Below the pieces are notes generated by a model. The model was not told where the DNA came from and made no database searches. It saw nothing but the letters and a program-made list of their open reading frames with translations. Shown here piece by piece: positions 23,715 through 33,338 of a stretch of DNA of 33,338 nt (positions are counted from its first letter, which is position 1; the number at the start of each line of letters is the position of its first letter). Both the position numbers and the translations under genes were made by a program. The stretch spans positions 1 through 33,338 of the forward strand of contig JALSGO010000009.1 in NCBI GenBank assembly GCA_026982655.1. The letters are read 5' to 3'. This DNA comes from Candidatus Bipolaricaulota bacterium. GTDB lineage: Bacteria; Bipolaricaulota; Bipolaricaulia; RBG-16-55-9.

Positions 23715-23758
23715 TGGAGGGGGGACCGCCGAGGCCCCTTCCCCCCGGGCCTCGGTCC
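23710..23758 (+). promoter_or_regulatory. Candidate -10 box and 5' hairpin before the RHH gene
   Basis: TATAGT (23710-23715) overlaps the aroQ stop; no good -35 is visible. Around the expected start a hairpin forms: CCGAGGCCC (23729-23737) pairs with GGGCCTCGG (23747-23755), with GGA/TCC outside a bulge. It has no U tract, so it looks more like an mRNA-stabilising 5' structure than a terminator. The RHH Shine-Dalgarno (AGAGGAGGT) lies downstream of it. Confidence 0.4.
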
Positions 23759-23802
23759 GACCCGAGACCGCATTCCATACCAACTAGAGGAGGTGGGCAG
23801 CG

Positions 23803-23976
23803 ATGCCGATGGACAAGCTGAGCATCTACGTCCCGCAGGACAAGCGCCAGTACCGCTTGATCGAGCGGTTGAACAAGCTGGCCAAGAAGCGGGACCGCTC
23901 GGTCAACTACCTCGTGGTCCAGGCGATCATGGAGTTCGTCGACCGCGAGGAGAAGAAGGACAGCCGCGGCAAGTAA
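23803..23976 (+). CDS. Small ribbon-helix-helix (CopG/MetJ-type) DNA-binding protein
   Basis: A 57-residue protein starting at ATG 23803 with a very strong AGAGGAGGT site. The first strand KLSIYVP is followed by two helices (about 15-29 and 33-50) with the RSVNYLVVQAI segment of the second helix, a layout typical of CopG-like repressors that bind DNA as dimers of intertwined strands. The C-terminus is a short Lys/Glu tail. It sits between aroQ and the tRNA-tuf block and has no toxin partner, so a stand-alone regulator, perhaps of neighbouring promoters, is the better guess. The target is unknown. Confidence 0.85.
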   Translation: MPMDKLSIYVPQDKRQYRLIERLNKLAKKRDRSVNYLVVQAIMEFVDREEKKDSRGK

Positions 23977-23999
23977 CCGCATCCCCCTTGGACCAAGGA

Positions 24000-24054
24000 A
24001 ACGGGGAGCGGATCGGGCTTGCAACCCCCCACCAAGCTCGGTAAGCTCCCCGTT
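24000..24054 (+). terminator. Long two-part hairpin ahead of tRNA-Thr
   Basis: AACGGGGAGC (24000-24009) pairs perfectly with 24045-24054, and inside it CGGGCTTG (24014-24021) pairs with 24033-24040 with one G-U. Only GTTCTA follows, so the U tract is weak. It could end the RHH transcript or serve as a processing stem before the tRNA that starts 7 nt later. Confidence 0.45.
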
Positions 24055-24061
24055 GTTCTAA

Positions 24062-24134
24062 GCCGGCGTAGCTCAGCAGGGAGAGCGGCCGCCTTGTAAG
24101 CGGCAGGTCGTCGGTTCGAGCCCGACCGCCGGCT
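24062..24134 (+). tRNA. tRNA-Thr(TGT)
   Basis: A full cloverleaf: acceptor GCCGGCG/CGCCGGC, anticodon stem GCCGC/GCGGC around the loop CTTGTAA, T-loop GGTTCGAGCC. The anticodon UGU reads ACA and related Thr codons. The discriminator is T and the CCA end is not encoded. First of three tRNAs before tuf. Confidence 0.96.
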
Positions 24135-24234
24135 CCCCGATCCCTCGCTCCCTGCCCCCTACAGGGCAGAAGGGAGAGTCGAGTAGAGAAGAGAAGTCGG
24201 ATCGGGTAGAATACCCATCCCGAGTGCATCGGTT

Positions 24235-24316
24235 GGAGGGGTACCCAAGCGGCCAACGGGGCCTGGCTGTAAACCAGGTGGCACTGCCTTCGGGGGTTCG
24301 AATCCCTCCCCCTCCA
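24235..24316 (+). tRNA. tRNA-Tyr(GTA)
   Basis: A class II tRNA with a long variable arm, as expected for bacterial tRNA-Tyr. Acceptor GGAGGGG/CCCCTCC, anticodon stem CCTGG/CCAGG around CTGTAAA, T-loop GGTTCGAATCC, discriminator A, no encoded CCA. The 100-bp gap before it holds a CTGCCC/GGGCAG hairpin and a GGGTA/TACCC hairpin whose 5' arm overlaps a TAGAAT. Confidence 0.96.
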
Positions 24317-24325
24317 CCCCTCTCG

Positions 24326-24355
24326 TTTGCCGTCCGGAGGGCATCCCGTTATAAT
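24326..24355 (+). promoter_or_regulatory. Promoter of tRNA-Thr(GGT)-tuf
   Basis: TTGCCG (24327-24332) and a perfect TATAAT (24350-24355), 17-bp spacer. Transcription would begin about 5 nt before the tRNA, so tuf can be expressed separately from the two upstream tRNAs. Confidence 0.65.
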
Positions 24356-24366
24356 AACGAGACCGC

Positions 24367-24438
24367 GCCCGGGTAGCTCAGTGGTAGAGCGTTCCCTTGG
24401 TAAGGGAAAGGTCGCCGGTTCAATCCCGGCCTCGGGCT
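24367..24438 (+). tRNA. tRNA-Thr(GGT)
   Basis: Acceptor GCCCGGG/CTCGGGC with one G-U, anticodon stem TTCCC/GGGAA around TTGGTAA, T-loop GGTTCAATCC, discriminator T, no encoded CCA. It sits 70 nt before the tuf start. Thr-Tyr-Thr-tuf resembles the E. coli thrU-tyrU-glyT-thrT-tufB operon minus tRNA-Gly. Confidence 0.96.
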
Positions 24439-24508
24439 CCCGAATTCCCTTCTCGTACGGGGCACCCCCCGATCGAGAAGTCGATACGGAAATCCGGAGG
24501 AGGTTTGC

Positions 24509-25708
24509 ATGGCGAAGGAGAAGTTCGAGCGGACGAAGCCGCACGTCAACGTCGGCACCATCGGCCACATCGACCACGGGAAGACGACGCTCACCTCGGC
24601 GATCACCCGCGTGCTGGCGCAGCAGGGGAAGGCGAAGGAGAAGTCCTACGCCGATATCGCCAAGGGCGGCGTCGTCCGGGACGCCTCGAAGATCCTGACC
24701 GTCCAGGTGGCCCACGTGGAGTACGAGACGGACAAGCGCCACTACGCCCACATCGACTGCCCCGGCCACGTGGACTACATCAAGAACATGATCACCGGGG
24801 CGGCCCAGATGGACGGGGCCATCTTGGTGGTGGCCGCCGACGACGGGCCGATGCCCCAGACCCGCGAGCACGTGCTGCTGGCCCACCAGGTCAACGTCCC
24901 CTACATCGTCGTCTTCCTCAACAAGGTCGACCTGGTGGACGACCCCGAGCTGGTCGACCTGGTGGAGATGGAGGTGCGGGACCTCCTCAGCAAGTACGAG
25001 TACCCCGGGGATGACGTGCCCGTGATCAAGGGCTCGGCGAAGAAGGCGCTGGAGAACCCGAGCGACCCCGAGGCGATCCAGCCCATCCTCGACCTGCTCA
25101 ACGCGCTCGACGAGTACATCCCCGAGCCGAAGCGCGAGGTCGACAAGCCCTTCCTCATGCCCATCGAGGACGTCTTCTCCATCAAAGGCCGCGGCACGGT
25201 GGTGACGGGCCGGGTGGAGCGCGGTCAGCTCACCCCCGGCCAGGAGGTCGAGATCGTCGGGTTGCGGGACAAGCCGATCAAGACCGTGGCCACTTCGCTC
25301 GAGATGTTCAACAAGACCCTCGACCAGGTGATCGCCGGCGACAACGTCGGGATCCTCCTGCGCGGCGTGGAGAAGGACGACGTGGAGCGCGGCATGGTCG
25401 TCGCCGCCCCCGGGAGCATCACCCCGCACACCAAGTTCGAGGGCGAGGTCTACGTCCTCTCCAAGGACGAGGGCGGACGGCACACCCCCTTCTTCTCGGG
25501 GTACAAGCCGCAGTTCTACTTCCGCACCACCGACGTGACCGGCACCATCACCCTGCCCGACGGGGTGGAGATGGTCATGCCCGGGGACAACGTCACCATC
25601 ACCGCCGAGCTCATCAAGCACATCGCCATGGAAGAGGGGTTGCGCTTCGCCATCCGCGAGGGCGGACGCACCGTGGGCGCCGGGGTCGTGACCAAGGTGA
25701 TCGAATAA
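24509..25708 (+). CDS. tuf: Elongation factor Tu with unusual switch I
   Basis: A 399-residue GTPase that delivers aminoacyl-tRNA to the ribosome. All three domains are complete and there is a GGAGGAGG site. P-loop GHIDHGKT (19-26), DCPGHVDY and NKVD are present. Switch I differs sharply from textbook EF-Tu. The near-invariant ARGITIN element is replaced by ASKILTVQ (59-66), in a stretch beginning AKGGVVRD. The Mg-binding Thr is kept (Thr64, E. coli Thr61). The hydrophobic gate around the catalytic His is changed together: E. coli Val20 to Ile21 and Ile60 to Leu63. The Ala after the catalytic His is Val. Flanking sequence is normal and in frame, so a sequencing error is unlikely. Confidence 0.98.
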   Translation: MAKEKFERTKPHVNVGTIGHIDHGKTTLTSAITRVLAQQGKAKEKSYADIAKGGVVRDASKILTVQVAHVEYETDKRHYAHIDCPGHVDYIKNMITGAAQMDGAILVVAADDGPMPQTREHVLLAHQVNVPYIVVFLNKVDLVDDPELVDLVEMEVRDLLSKYEYPGDDVPVIKGSAKKALENPSDPEAIQPILDLLNALDEYIPEPKREVDKPFLMPIEDVFSIKGRGTVVTGRVERGQLTPGQEVEIVGLRDKPIKTVATSLEMFNKTLDQVIAGDNVGILLRGVEKDDVERGMVVAAPGSITPHTKFEGEVYVLSKDEGGRHTPFFSGYKPQFYFRTTDVTGTITLPDGVEMVMPGDNVTITAELIKHIAMEEGLRFAIREGGRTVGAGVVTKVIE

Positions 25709-25711
25709 GCG

Positions 25712-25858
25712 ATGGCCGAGCACGTGACGCTCGCCTGCACGGAGTGCAAGCGCCGGAACTACCACACGACCAAGAACCCGCGCACCCATCGGGCCAAGCT
25801 CGAGCTGCGCAAGTACTGCAAGTGGTGCCGCAAGCACACCGTGCACCGCGAGGTCTAA
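25712..25858 (+). CDS. rpmG: Ribosomal protein bL33
   Basis: A 48-residue protein of the large subunit, starting three bases after the tuf stop. It keeps the two Cys-x-x-Cys knuckles (Cys9/Cys12 and Cys36/Cys39) of the zinc-binding form. It begins [17 protein letters not shown] and ends in the usual KHTVHREV. Position between tuf and tRNA-Trp/secE is standard. Confidence 0.97.
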   Translation: MAEHVTLACTECKRRNYHTTKNPRTHRAKLELRKYCKWCRKHTVHREV

Positions 25859-25865
25859 GCGCGGG

Positions 25866-25871
25866 TATAAT
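25866..25871 (+). promoter_or_regulatory. -10 box before tRNA-Trp
   Basis: A perfect TATAAT 26 nt before the tRNA, with start near 25878. The -35 region is poor (TGCACC at 18 bp is only three of six), and the box is just downstream of the rpmG stop. It may be a secondary promoter for tRNA-Trp-secE-nusG. Confidence 0.45.
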
Positions 25872-25897
25872 GGGTAAAGGAGAAGGCCCGAAGGTGT

Positions 25898-25973
25898 AGG
25901 CCCGTAGCTCAACTGGCAGAGCACCGGTCTCCAAAACCGGGGGTTGGGGGTTCGAGTCCTCCCGGGCCTGCCA
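25898..25973 (+). tRNA. tRNA-Trp(CCA)
   Basis: Acceptor AGGCCCG/CGGGCCT, anticodon stem CCGGT/ACCGG around CTCCAAA, T-loop GGTTCGAGTCC, discriminator G as required for tRNA-Trp. Unlike the three tRNAs upstream, CCA is encoded (25971-25973). Confidence 0.97.
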
Positions 25974-25997
25974 AGCGACGGAGGGGAATTCACGACC

Positions 25998-26210
25998 ATG
26001 GTCGAGCAGCTCAAGCGGTTCTTGCAGGAGGTCCGGGCGGAGTTCTACAAGATCAGCTGGCCGAGCCGGATGGAGACCTTCGGGCTCACCGTCCTGGTAA
26101 TCACAATGCTGACCCTGTTGACGCTGATCTTGTTCTTCTATGACTTCGCCTTCGGGCGGGCCATCGGCTTCCTCTTTGAGCTCTTCGGCGTCGTGCGCCC
26201 CACCGGGTAG
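25998..26210 (+). CDS. secE: Preprotein translocase subunit SecE
   Basis: A 70-residue single-helix SecE, the clamp of the SecYEG channel. The amphipathic N-terminal helix carries the family signature ending ...FYKISWPSRMET and is followed by one membrane helix (about 31-51). The ATG at 25998 has GGAGGGG about 10 nt upstream; the frame is open into tRNA-Trp but that is not coding. It precedes nusG, as in most bacteria. Confidence 0.96.
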   Translation: MVEQLKRFLQEVRAEFYKISWPSRMETFGLTVLVITMLTLLTLILFFYDFAFGRAIGFLFELFGVVRPTG

Positions 26211-26262
26211 GCTTCCGACAAGGGGCGGCGCTCCGCACGTACCGGGGGAGAGGGCGAACGGC

Positions 26263-27345
26263 ATGAAGAAGTGGTATGCGATCCAGACCCAGGCCGGGTC
26301 GGAGCTCAAGGTCAAGGAAGAGCTGGAGAAGCGCGTTCGGGAGCAGGGCCTCGAGGAGAAGTTTGAGGCCTTCCGCCTCAACGGCGAGGTGGCGTACTTC
26401 CTCGCGCCCGTGGAAGAGGTGATCACCGCCAAGAGCCACCGCGGGCGGGCGGCGGAGTACCGCGTACCCTACGAGTACAAGCTGGCCATCGAGCCCAATC
26501 AACGCATCAAGCGCGGGGATCTTCTGGCGGTCAAACCCGAACGCTGCATCGAGTACGACGCCAAGGTGGTGAGCGTCGAGACCCTCCAGCGGGTCATCAT
26601 CGAGCTTACGAACCGCAACGAGGAAGTCTACCTGATCCCGGAGGACAAGCGGATCCGGCGGGACATCCGCGTGGGCGAGAAGGTGCCCGCCAACGTCCCC
26701 TTAACCAGCGACCGCGACCCGCGCTTCTTCACCAAGGTGAAGGGGAAGGTGGTGGACCGCTCGCGGGTGAAGCGCATCGTCTTGGAGCGCGAGGACGGCG
26801 AGCGGGTCGTCGAGGAGATCCCCGAGCACTACGCCGTACGGCTCAAGGAGGGGATGCAACTGCGCAAGGGGGACCTCCTCGAGAAGGAGCACCGCCTCTA
26901 CTCGAAAGCCTCCGGGATGGTCAAGGTCAAGGAGTACAAGGACAAGCGGGTGGTGACCGTCCAGCGGATCGAGAAGCGTCGCCTCTTCCCCGGATACGTC
27001 TTCACCAAGGCCGAGATGAGCGAGGAGGTGCTGGGGCTCCTCGACGGGATCAAGGCGAGGTTCGTGGGCGACCCGCCGCTGCCCGTCCCCGACGAGGACA
27101 TGAAGGTCGTCCAGCGCAAGGCAGGCGTGCTCGAGGTGCCCACCGCGCCGAAGCGCGAGGGCCCGGTCATCGAGGTCGACTTCGAGCCGGGCGAGGTGGT
27201 GCGCATCGTCGAGGGTCCGTTTGCGGACTTCACGGGCGAGATCCGCGAGATCGACAAGGAGAACGAGGAAGTCACCGTCATGGTCAAGATCTTCGGGCGC
27301 GAGACCCCTGTGAAATTGAGCTTCGACGGGATCGAAAAGCTCTAA
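26263..27345 (+). CDS. nusG: NusG with long insertion in the N-terminal domain
   Basis: A transcription elongation/antitermination factor of 360 residues, about twice the size of E. coli NusG. The NGN domain begins KKWYAIQTQAGSE and resumes with the hallmark RRLFPGYVF far downstream. Between them about 170 residues of mostly beta, charged sequence (roughly 37-240) are inserted, including repeated RIKRGDLL/QLRKGDLL-like elements. The C-terminal KOW domain is intact (GPFADFTGEI, then IFGRETPVKL). This is the domain II architecture known from Thermotoga maritima NusG (353 residues). ATG 26263 follows GGGGGAGAGGG. Confidence 0.96.
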   Translation: MKKWYAIQTQAGSELKVKEELEKRVREQGLEEKFEAFRLNGEVAYFLAPVEEVITAKSHRGRAAEYRVPYEYKLAIEPNQRIKRGDLLAVKPERCIEYDAKVVSVETLQRVIIELTNRNEEVYLIPEDKRIRRDIRVGEKVPANVPLTSDRDPRFFTKVKGKVVDRSRVKRIVLEREDGERVVEEIPEHYAVRLKEGMQLRKGDLLEKEHRLYSKASGMVKVKEYKDKRVVTVQRIEKRRLFPGYVFTKAEMSEEVLGLLDGIKARFVGDPPLPVPDEDMKVVQRKAGVLEVPTAPKREGPVIEVDFEPGEVVRIVEGPFADFTGEIREIDKENEEVTVMVKIFGRETPVKLSFDGIEKL

Positions 27346-27357
27346 GCTTGGGGGCGA

Positions 27358-27438
27358 TCCGCGGTCAGCTCAGCCTTCAGCCAGAGGACCGAGCGCTAAG
27401 GGGCGACAGCGGAGGGAGTGCTGAGAGCGGACCGCGGA
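27358..27438 (+). promoter_or_regulatory. Structured leader before rplK
   Basis: The 118-nt gap between nusG and rplK can fold into a long-range stem. TCCGCGGTC (27358-27366) pairs with 27430-27438, and CTCAGC (27369-27374) with GCTGAG (27420-27425). L11 operons are often autoregulated by L1 binding a leader; this stem is a candidate, but no L1 site is proven. The 5' arm includes heptads of the GGCTGAN type in reverse orientation (27362-27382). Confidence 0.45.
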
Positions 27439-27463
27439 GGGCTCCTTAAAGGAAGGGATTCGT

Positions 27464-27916
27464 ATGGCGACGATACCGGCACCGGGAAAGCGCGTAGAAG
27501 CCGTGATCAAGCTGCAGATCCCCGCGGGCGGGGCGACCCCCGCGCCGCCGGTCGGCCCCGCGTTGGGCGAACACAAGGTCAACATCATGGACTTCTGCAA
27601 GCGCTTCAATGACGCCACCAAGGACCAGGAGAAGGGCCTGCTCATCCCGGTCCAGATCTACGTGTATCACGACAAGAGCTTCGACTTCGTGCTCAAGAAG
27701 CCGCCGGCCTCGGAGCTGTTAAAGCGCGCGGCGGGGATCCCCAAGGGCTCCGGGGTCCCGCACACCCAGAAGGTGGGGCGCGTCACGAGGGAGCAGCTCA
27801 AGAAGATCGCCGAGATCAAGATGCCCGACCTCAACACGGACGACCTCGAGGCCGCCATGCGCATCCTCGAGGGGACGGCGCGCAACATGGGCATCGAAGT
27901 GGTGGAGGGGAGCTGA
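27464..27916 (+). CDS. rplK: Ribosomal protein uL11
   Basis: A 150-residue protein of the GTPase-associated centre, slightly longer than the usual 141. The N-terminal [20 protein letters not shown] and the C-terminal rRNA-binding domain with [21 protein letters not shown] are canonical. An AAAGGAAGG site precedes the ATG. First gene of the L11-L1-L10-L12 series. Confidence 0.98.
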   Translation: MATIPAPGKRVEAVIKLQIPAGGATPAPPVGPALGEHKVNIMDFCKRFNDATKDQEKGLLIPVQIYVYHDKSFDFVLKKPPASELLKRAAGIPKGSGVPHTQKVGRVTREQLKKIAEIKMPDLNTDDLEAAMRILEGTARNMGIEVVEGS

Positions 27917-27921
27917 CGACC

Positions 27922-28662
27922 ATGGCCACGAAGACCGAGCTACGACTGCGGAAGAGACACGGACGCCGCTACGCGGAGGTCGCCCAGAAGGTCGACCGCT
28001 CCCGCCTCTACTCGGTGGACGAAGCGATCGCGCTGCTCAAGGAGACGGCGAGCGCCCGGTTCGACGAGGCCGCCGAGGCCGTCTTCCAGCTCGGGGTCGA
28101 CCCGCGACGCAACGAACACCGCATCCGGGGGACGGTCACCCTCCCCCACGGGACGGGGCGGTCCGTCACCGTGCTGGCCTTCGCCAAGGGCGAGGCCCTC
28201 AAGGAGGCCGAGGAGGCCGGGGCGGACTACGTCGGCGGCGAGGATCTGGTGAAGAGGATCGAGGAGGGGTGGCTCGAGTTCGACCGCGTGGTGGCCACGC
28301 CCGACATGATGGGCATCGTGAGCCGTCTGGGCCGCATCCTGGGTCCGCGGGGCCTGATGCCCTCCCCGAAGACGGGGACGGTCACCAAGGAGATCGGCCA
28401 GGCCATCAAGGAGATCAAGCAAGGGAAGCTCGAGTTCCGCGTGGACGAGTACGGCCAGGTCCACTCGATCTTCGGACGGGTCTCCTTCCCCGAGGAGCAC
28501 TTGAAAGAGAACCTGTTAGCGCTGGCGGCGGCCATCTTGGACGAAAAACCCGAAGACGTCCGGGGCCGCTACGTCCGGCGCGTGGCCGTCTCCACCACCA
28601 TGGGGCCGGGCATCAAGGTCGACCCGGATGAGGTCGTGCGCCTGGCAGGGGAGAGGATCTGA
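27922..28662 (+). CDS. rplA: Ribosomal protein uL1
   Basis: A 246-residue L1-stalk protein and likely autoregulator of its operon. The typical RNVVLPHGTG-like stretch reads [12 protein letters not shown], followed by [32 protein letters not shown] and the C-terminal MGPGIKVD. It begins five bases after the rplK stop. The rplA stop is one base from the rplJ start, leaving no room for a separate L10 leader. Confidence 0.98.
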   Translation: MATKTELRLRKRHGRRYAEVAQKVDRSRLYSVDEAIALLKETASARFDEAAEAVFQLGVDPRRNEHRIRGTVTLPHGTGRSVTVLAFAKGEALKEAEEAGADYVGGEDLVKRIEEGWLEFDRVVATPDMMGIVSRLGRILGPRGLMPSPKTGTVTKEIGQAIKEIKQGKLEFRVDEYGQVHSIFGRVSFPEEHLKENLLALAAAILDEKPEDVRGRYVRRVAVSTTMGPGIKVDPDEVVRLAGERI

Positions 28663-28663
28663 G

Positions 28664-29332
28664 ATGCCGACCGCGGAAAAAGAGCGCATGCTGGAGGAGT
28701 TGGAAGAGCGCTTCCAGCGCTCGCAGGCGCTGGTCTTTACGGGCTTTCGGGGGCTTACGGCCAACGAGATGGTCGAGCTCCGCAGGGAGCTTCGCAAAGC
28801 GAATATAGAGTACAAGGTCATCAAGAACCGGCTGGCGAAGATCGCCGCCCAGCGGGTCGGGCTCGACATCGACCCCCTCCTGGACGGCCCCACCGGGATC
28901 TGCTTCGGCTACGACGACCCCGCCTTGGCCTTCAAGGTGGCGGTGGAGTTGGCCAAGCGCTTCGAGAAGTACGAGGTCCGGGGCGGGATCAGCGAGGGGC
29001 AGCTCGTGGACGCCGAGGGGGCCAAGGAGTTAGCCTCCCTGCCCTCGCGCGAGGAGTTGTTGGCGCGCCTGGCCGGGGCCTTCCAAGGGCCCATCCAGGG
29101 CTTCGCCGGCGCCCTCAACGCCTTGATCCGGGAGCTCGTGACCGTCCTGAACGAGGTGGCCAAGGTGAAGCCCGACGAGACCGCCCCCGCCGCTGCGGAA
29201 ACCGCCGGAGCCGAAGCGGGGCCCGCAGCCGGGGGAGCGAAGGCGAAGGCCGAAGCCCAAGAGCCGGCGGAAGGACAACCCGAAGAACCCGAAGAACCCG
29301 AGCAAGCGAAAGAGGAGAGTGAAGCATCATGA
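28664..29332 (+). CDS. rplJ: Ribosomal protein uL10 with acidic Ala/Glu/Pro tail
   Basis: A 222-residue L10, the stalk base that binds rRNA and L12 dimers. The rRNA-binding domain is normal ([17 protein letters not shown], then [11 protein letters not shown]). After the L12-binding helix (ending about residue 168) there is an unusual tail of about 50 residues rich in Ala, Glu, Pro and Gly. ATG 28664 is one base after the rplA stop. The 3' end overlaps rplL by 4 nt. The overlap suggests tight coupling of L10 and L12. Confidence 0.96.
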   Translation: MPTAEKERMLEELEERFQRSQALVFTGFRGLTANEMVELRRELRKANIEYKVIKNRLAKIAAQRVGLDIDPLLDGPTGICFGYDDPALAFKVAVELAKRFEKYEVRGGISEGQLVDAEGAKELASLPSREELLARLAGAFQGPIQGFAGALNALIRELVTVLNEVAKVKPDETAPAAAETAGAEAGPAAGGAKAKAEAQEPAEGQPEEPEEPEQAKEESEAS

Positions 29333-29715
29333 CGATGACGGCGGAAGACATCCTCGAGGCGATCGACAACATGACGGTCAAGGACCTCCACGCGCTGGTC
29401 AAGGCGCTGGAGGAGAAGTACGGGGTCAGCGCCCAGGCCGCGGTGGCCGTAGCCGCGGTGCCCGGGGCCGCCGCCGGAGCGGCGGGAGCGGAGGCGGCTG
29501 CGCCCTCCACGGTGAAGGTCGTGCTCACGAACGCCGGCCAGCAGAAGGTCCAAGTCATCAAGAAGGTGAAGGAGATCACCGGCAAGGGGCTCAAGGAGTG
29601 CAAGGAGCTGGTGGACAACCTCCCCGCCGTGCTCAAGGAGGGCATCAGCCCCGAAGAAGCGGAGCAACTCAAGGCGCAACTCCAAGAGCTGGGCGCGGAA
29701 GTCGAAGTACAGTGA
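29329..29715 (+). CDS. rplL: Ribosomal protein bL12
   Basis: A 128-residue stalk protein that recruits translational GTPases. The N-terminal dimerisation helix pair, an Ala/Gly-rich hinge (about 44-64) and the C-terminal domain with [20 protein letters not shown] are all present. The ATG at 29329 overlaps the rplJ stop; ATG 29335 is a second possible start two codons on. Confidence 0.98.
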   Translation: MTMTAEDILEAIDNMTVKDLHALVKALEEKYGVSAQAAVAVAAVPGAAAGAAGAEAAAPSTVKVVLTNAGQQKVQVIKKVKEITGKGLKECKELVDNLPAVLKEGISPEEAEQLKAQLQELGAEVEVQ

Positions 29716-29780
29716 AGCGGTTAGCGGTCCGCTTGCCGCTTTCCTACGGCTGATGGCTGGCCGCTGATCGCTGCTGGCGG
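29715..29780 (+). repeat. Hairpin plus GGCTGAN heptad repeats in the rplL-rpoB gap
   Basis: First a hairpin: AAGCGG (29715-29720) pairs with CCGCTT (29736-29741), with an inner AGC/GCT. Then four tandem heptads (29748-29775): GGCTGAT, GGCTGGC, CGCTGAT, CGCTGCT. In E. coli the same gap holds an attenuator and an RNase III site; whether this structure plays such a part is unknown. Confidence 0.6.
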
Positions 29781-29813
29781 AAAGCTCTCATTCCCCAAGG
29801 AGGGGCATCGACT

Positions 29814-33167
<3,354 letters not shown>

Positions 33168-33178
33168 CGGGGCCTACC

Positions 33179-33338
33179 GTGACGCTGGGCGACCTCCTCA
33201 ACCCGGTCACCGTCTCACTGGCCATCTTCGTTGTCGCGTACATCCTCCTGTCTCTCGATAAGATCCATCGGACGATCATCAGCCTGGCGGGCGCCACCGC
33301 GATGGTCTTCGCCGGGAAGTTCTTGGGGTTTAGCGATA
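33179..33338 (+). CDS. ArsB/NhaD-type ion permease, N-terminus only
   Basis: A frame starts at GTG 33179, 11 nt after the rpoB stop, and stays open for 53 codons to the window edge. The sequence begins TLGDLLNPVTVSLAIFVVAYI, a first membrane helix, followed by LDKIHRTIISLAGATAMV, which matches the start of ArsB/NhaD/CitM-type anion or sodium/proton permeases. There is no clear Shine-Dalgarno (ACGGGG only). It occupies the place where rpoC is expected. Substrate cannot be told from this fragment. Confidence 0.7.
   Translation, partial: MTLGDLLNPVTVSLAIFVVAYILLSLDKIHRTIISLAGATAMVFAGKFLGFSD

Noticed and set aside
23723-23758. The GC-rich hairpin after aroQ as a Rho-independent terminator
   Set aside because: It has no following T run and sits at the predicted start of the RHH transcript, so a 5' stabilising structure is more likely.
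24317-24366. A tRNA-Gly between tRNA-Tyr and tRNA-Thr, as in the E. coli tufB operon
   Set aside because: Only 50 nt separate the tRNAs, filled by a promoter; no fourth cloverleaf fits.
23927-26014. A 695-codon open frame on the minus strand across the tRNAs, tuf and rpmG
   Set aside because: It is antisense to EF-Tu and three tRNAs, and its translation is low-complexity Asp/Val/Leu/Gly/His sequence typical of antisense frames in GC-rich genes.
28655-28670. L10 leader RNA between rplA and rplJ
   Set aside because: The two genes are one base apart, so the usual L10-binding leader cannot be present there.

Overview
This is a GC-rich, gene-dense bacterial chromosome segment with short intergenic gaps, many ATGA-type start/stop overlaps and Shine-Dalgarno sequences of the GGAGG type. 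Promoters resembling the housekeeping sigma-70 class (TTGxxx, 17-18 bp spacer, TAxxxT) can be read by eye at many operon heads. The gene set is that of a complete free-living bacterium. A NusG with a long insertion in its N-terminal domain (the architecture known from Thermotoga and, shorter, Aquifex), an EF-Tu with a non-canonical switch I, a compact 1117-residue RpoB and many salt-bridge-rich proteins suggest a deep-branching, possibly thermophilic and uncultured lineage. A Bipolaricaulota/Acetothermia-like origin is a guess that cannot be proved from this sequence alone.

Layout. 1-2.2 kb: a truncated lipoprotein gene (minus), a delta3-delta2 enoyl-CoA isomerase-like gene, and a cold-shock protein and IF-1 pair separated by a hairpin terminator. 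2.2-7.9 kb (minus): yacL-like PIN-TRAM gene, ispD, then an M16 peptidase pair (one catalytic, one catalytically dead) driven by a promoter embedded in the end of ispD. 8.0-10.7 kb (plus): prmC followed by an ftsE/ftsX-like pair in which the FtsE homologue has lost nearly every ATPase motif; ftsX runs 145 nt into the convergent gene. 10.5-15.8 kb (minus): guaA, a GT4 glycolipid-type glycosyltransferase, a GT2 glycosyltransferase and an alkaline-phosphatase-superfamily phosphodiesterase. 16.0-17.9 kb: hflK-hflC, stop-to-stop with a convergent sirtuin gene.

18.8-23.7 kb is one aromatic amino acid cluster, trpF-trpB-trpA-aroK-aroB-aroQ, mostly overlapping; aroB contains a nearly perfect promoter just before aroQ. 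23.8-33.2 kb is the translation/transcription block: a small ribbon-helix-helix gene, tRNA-Thr(TGT), tRNA-Tyr, tRNA-Thr(GGT), tuf, rpmG, tRNA-Trp, secE, nusG, rplK, rplA, rplJ, rplL, rpoB. The expected rpoC does not follow rpoB; the window ends in the start of an ArsB/NhaD-type permease.

The points most worth pursuing are the degenerate FtsE beside an apparently intact FtsX, the altered EF-Tu switch I with matching changes in the hydrophobic gate, the missing rpoC, the shortened fork-loop 2 of RpoB, and GGCTGAN heptad repeats in two leaders of the ribosomal protein operon.
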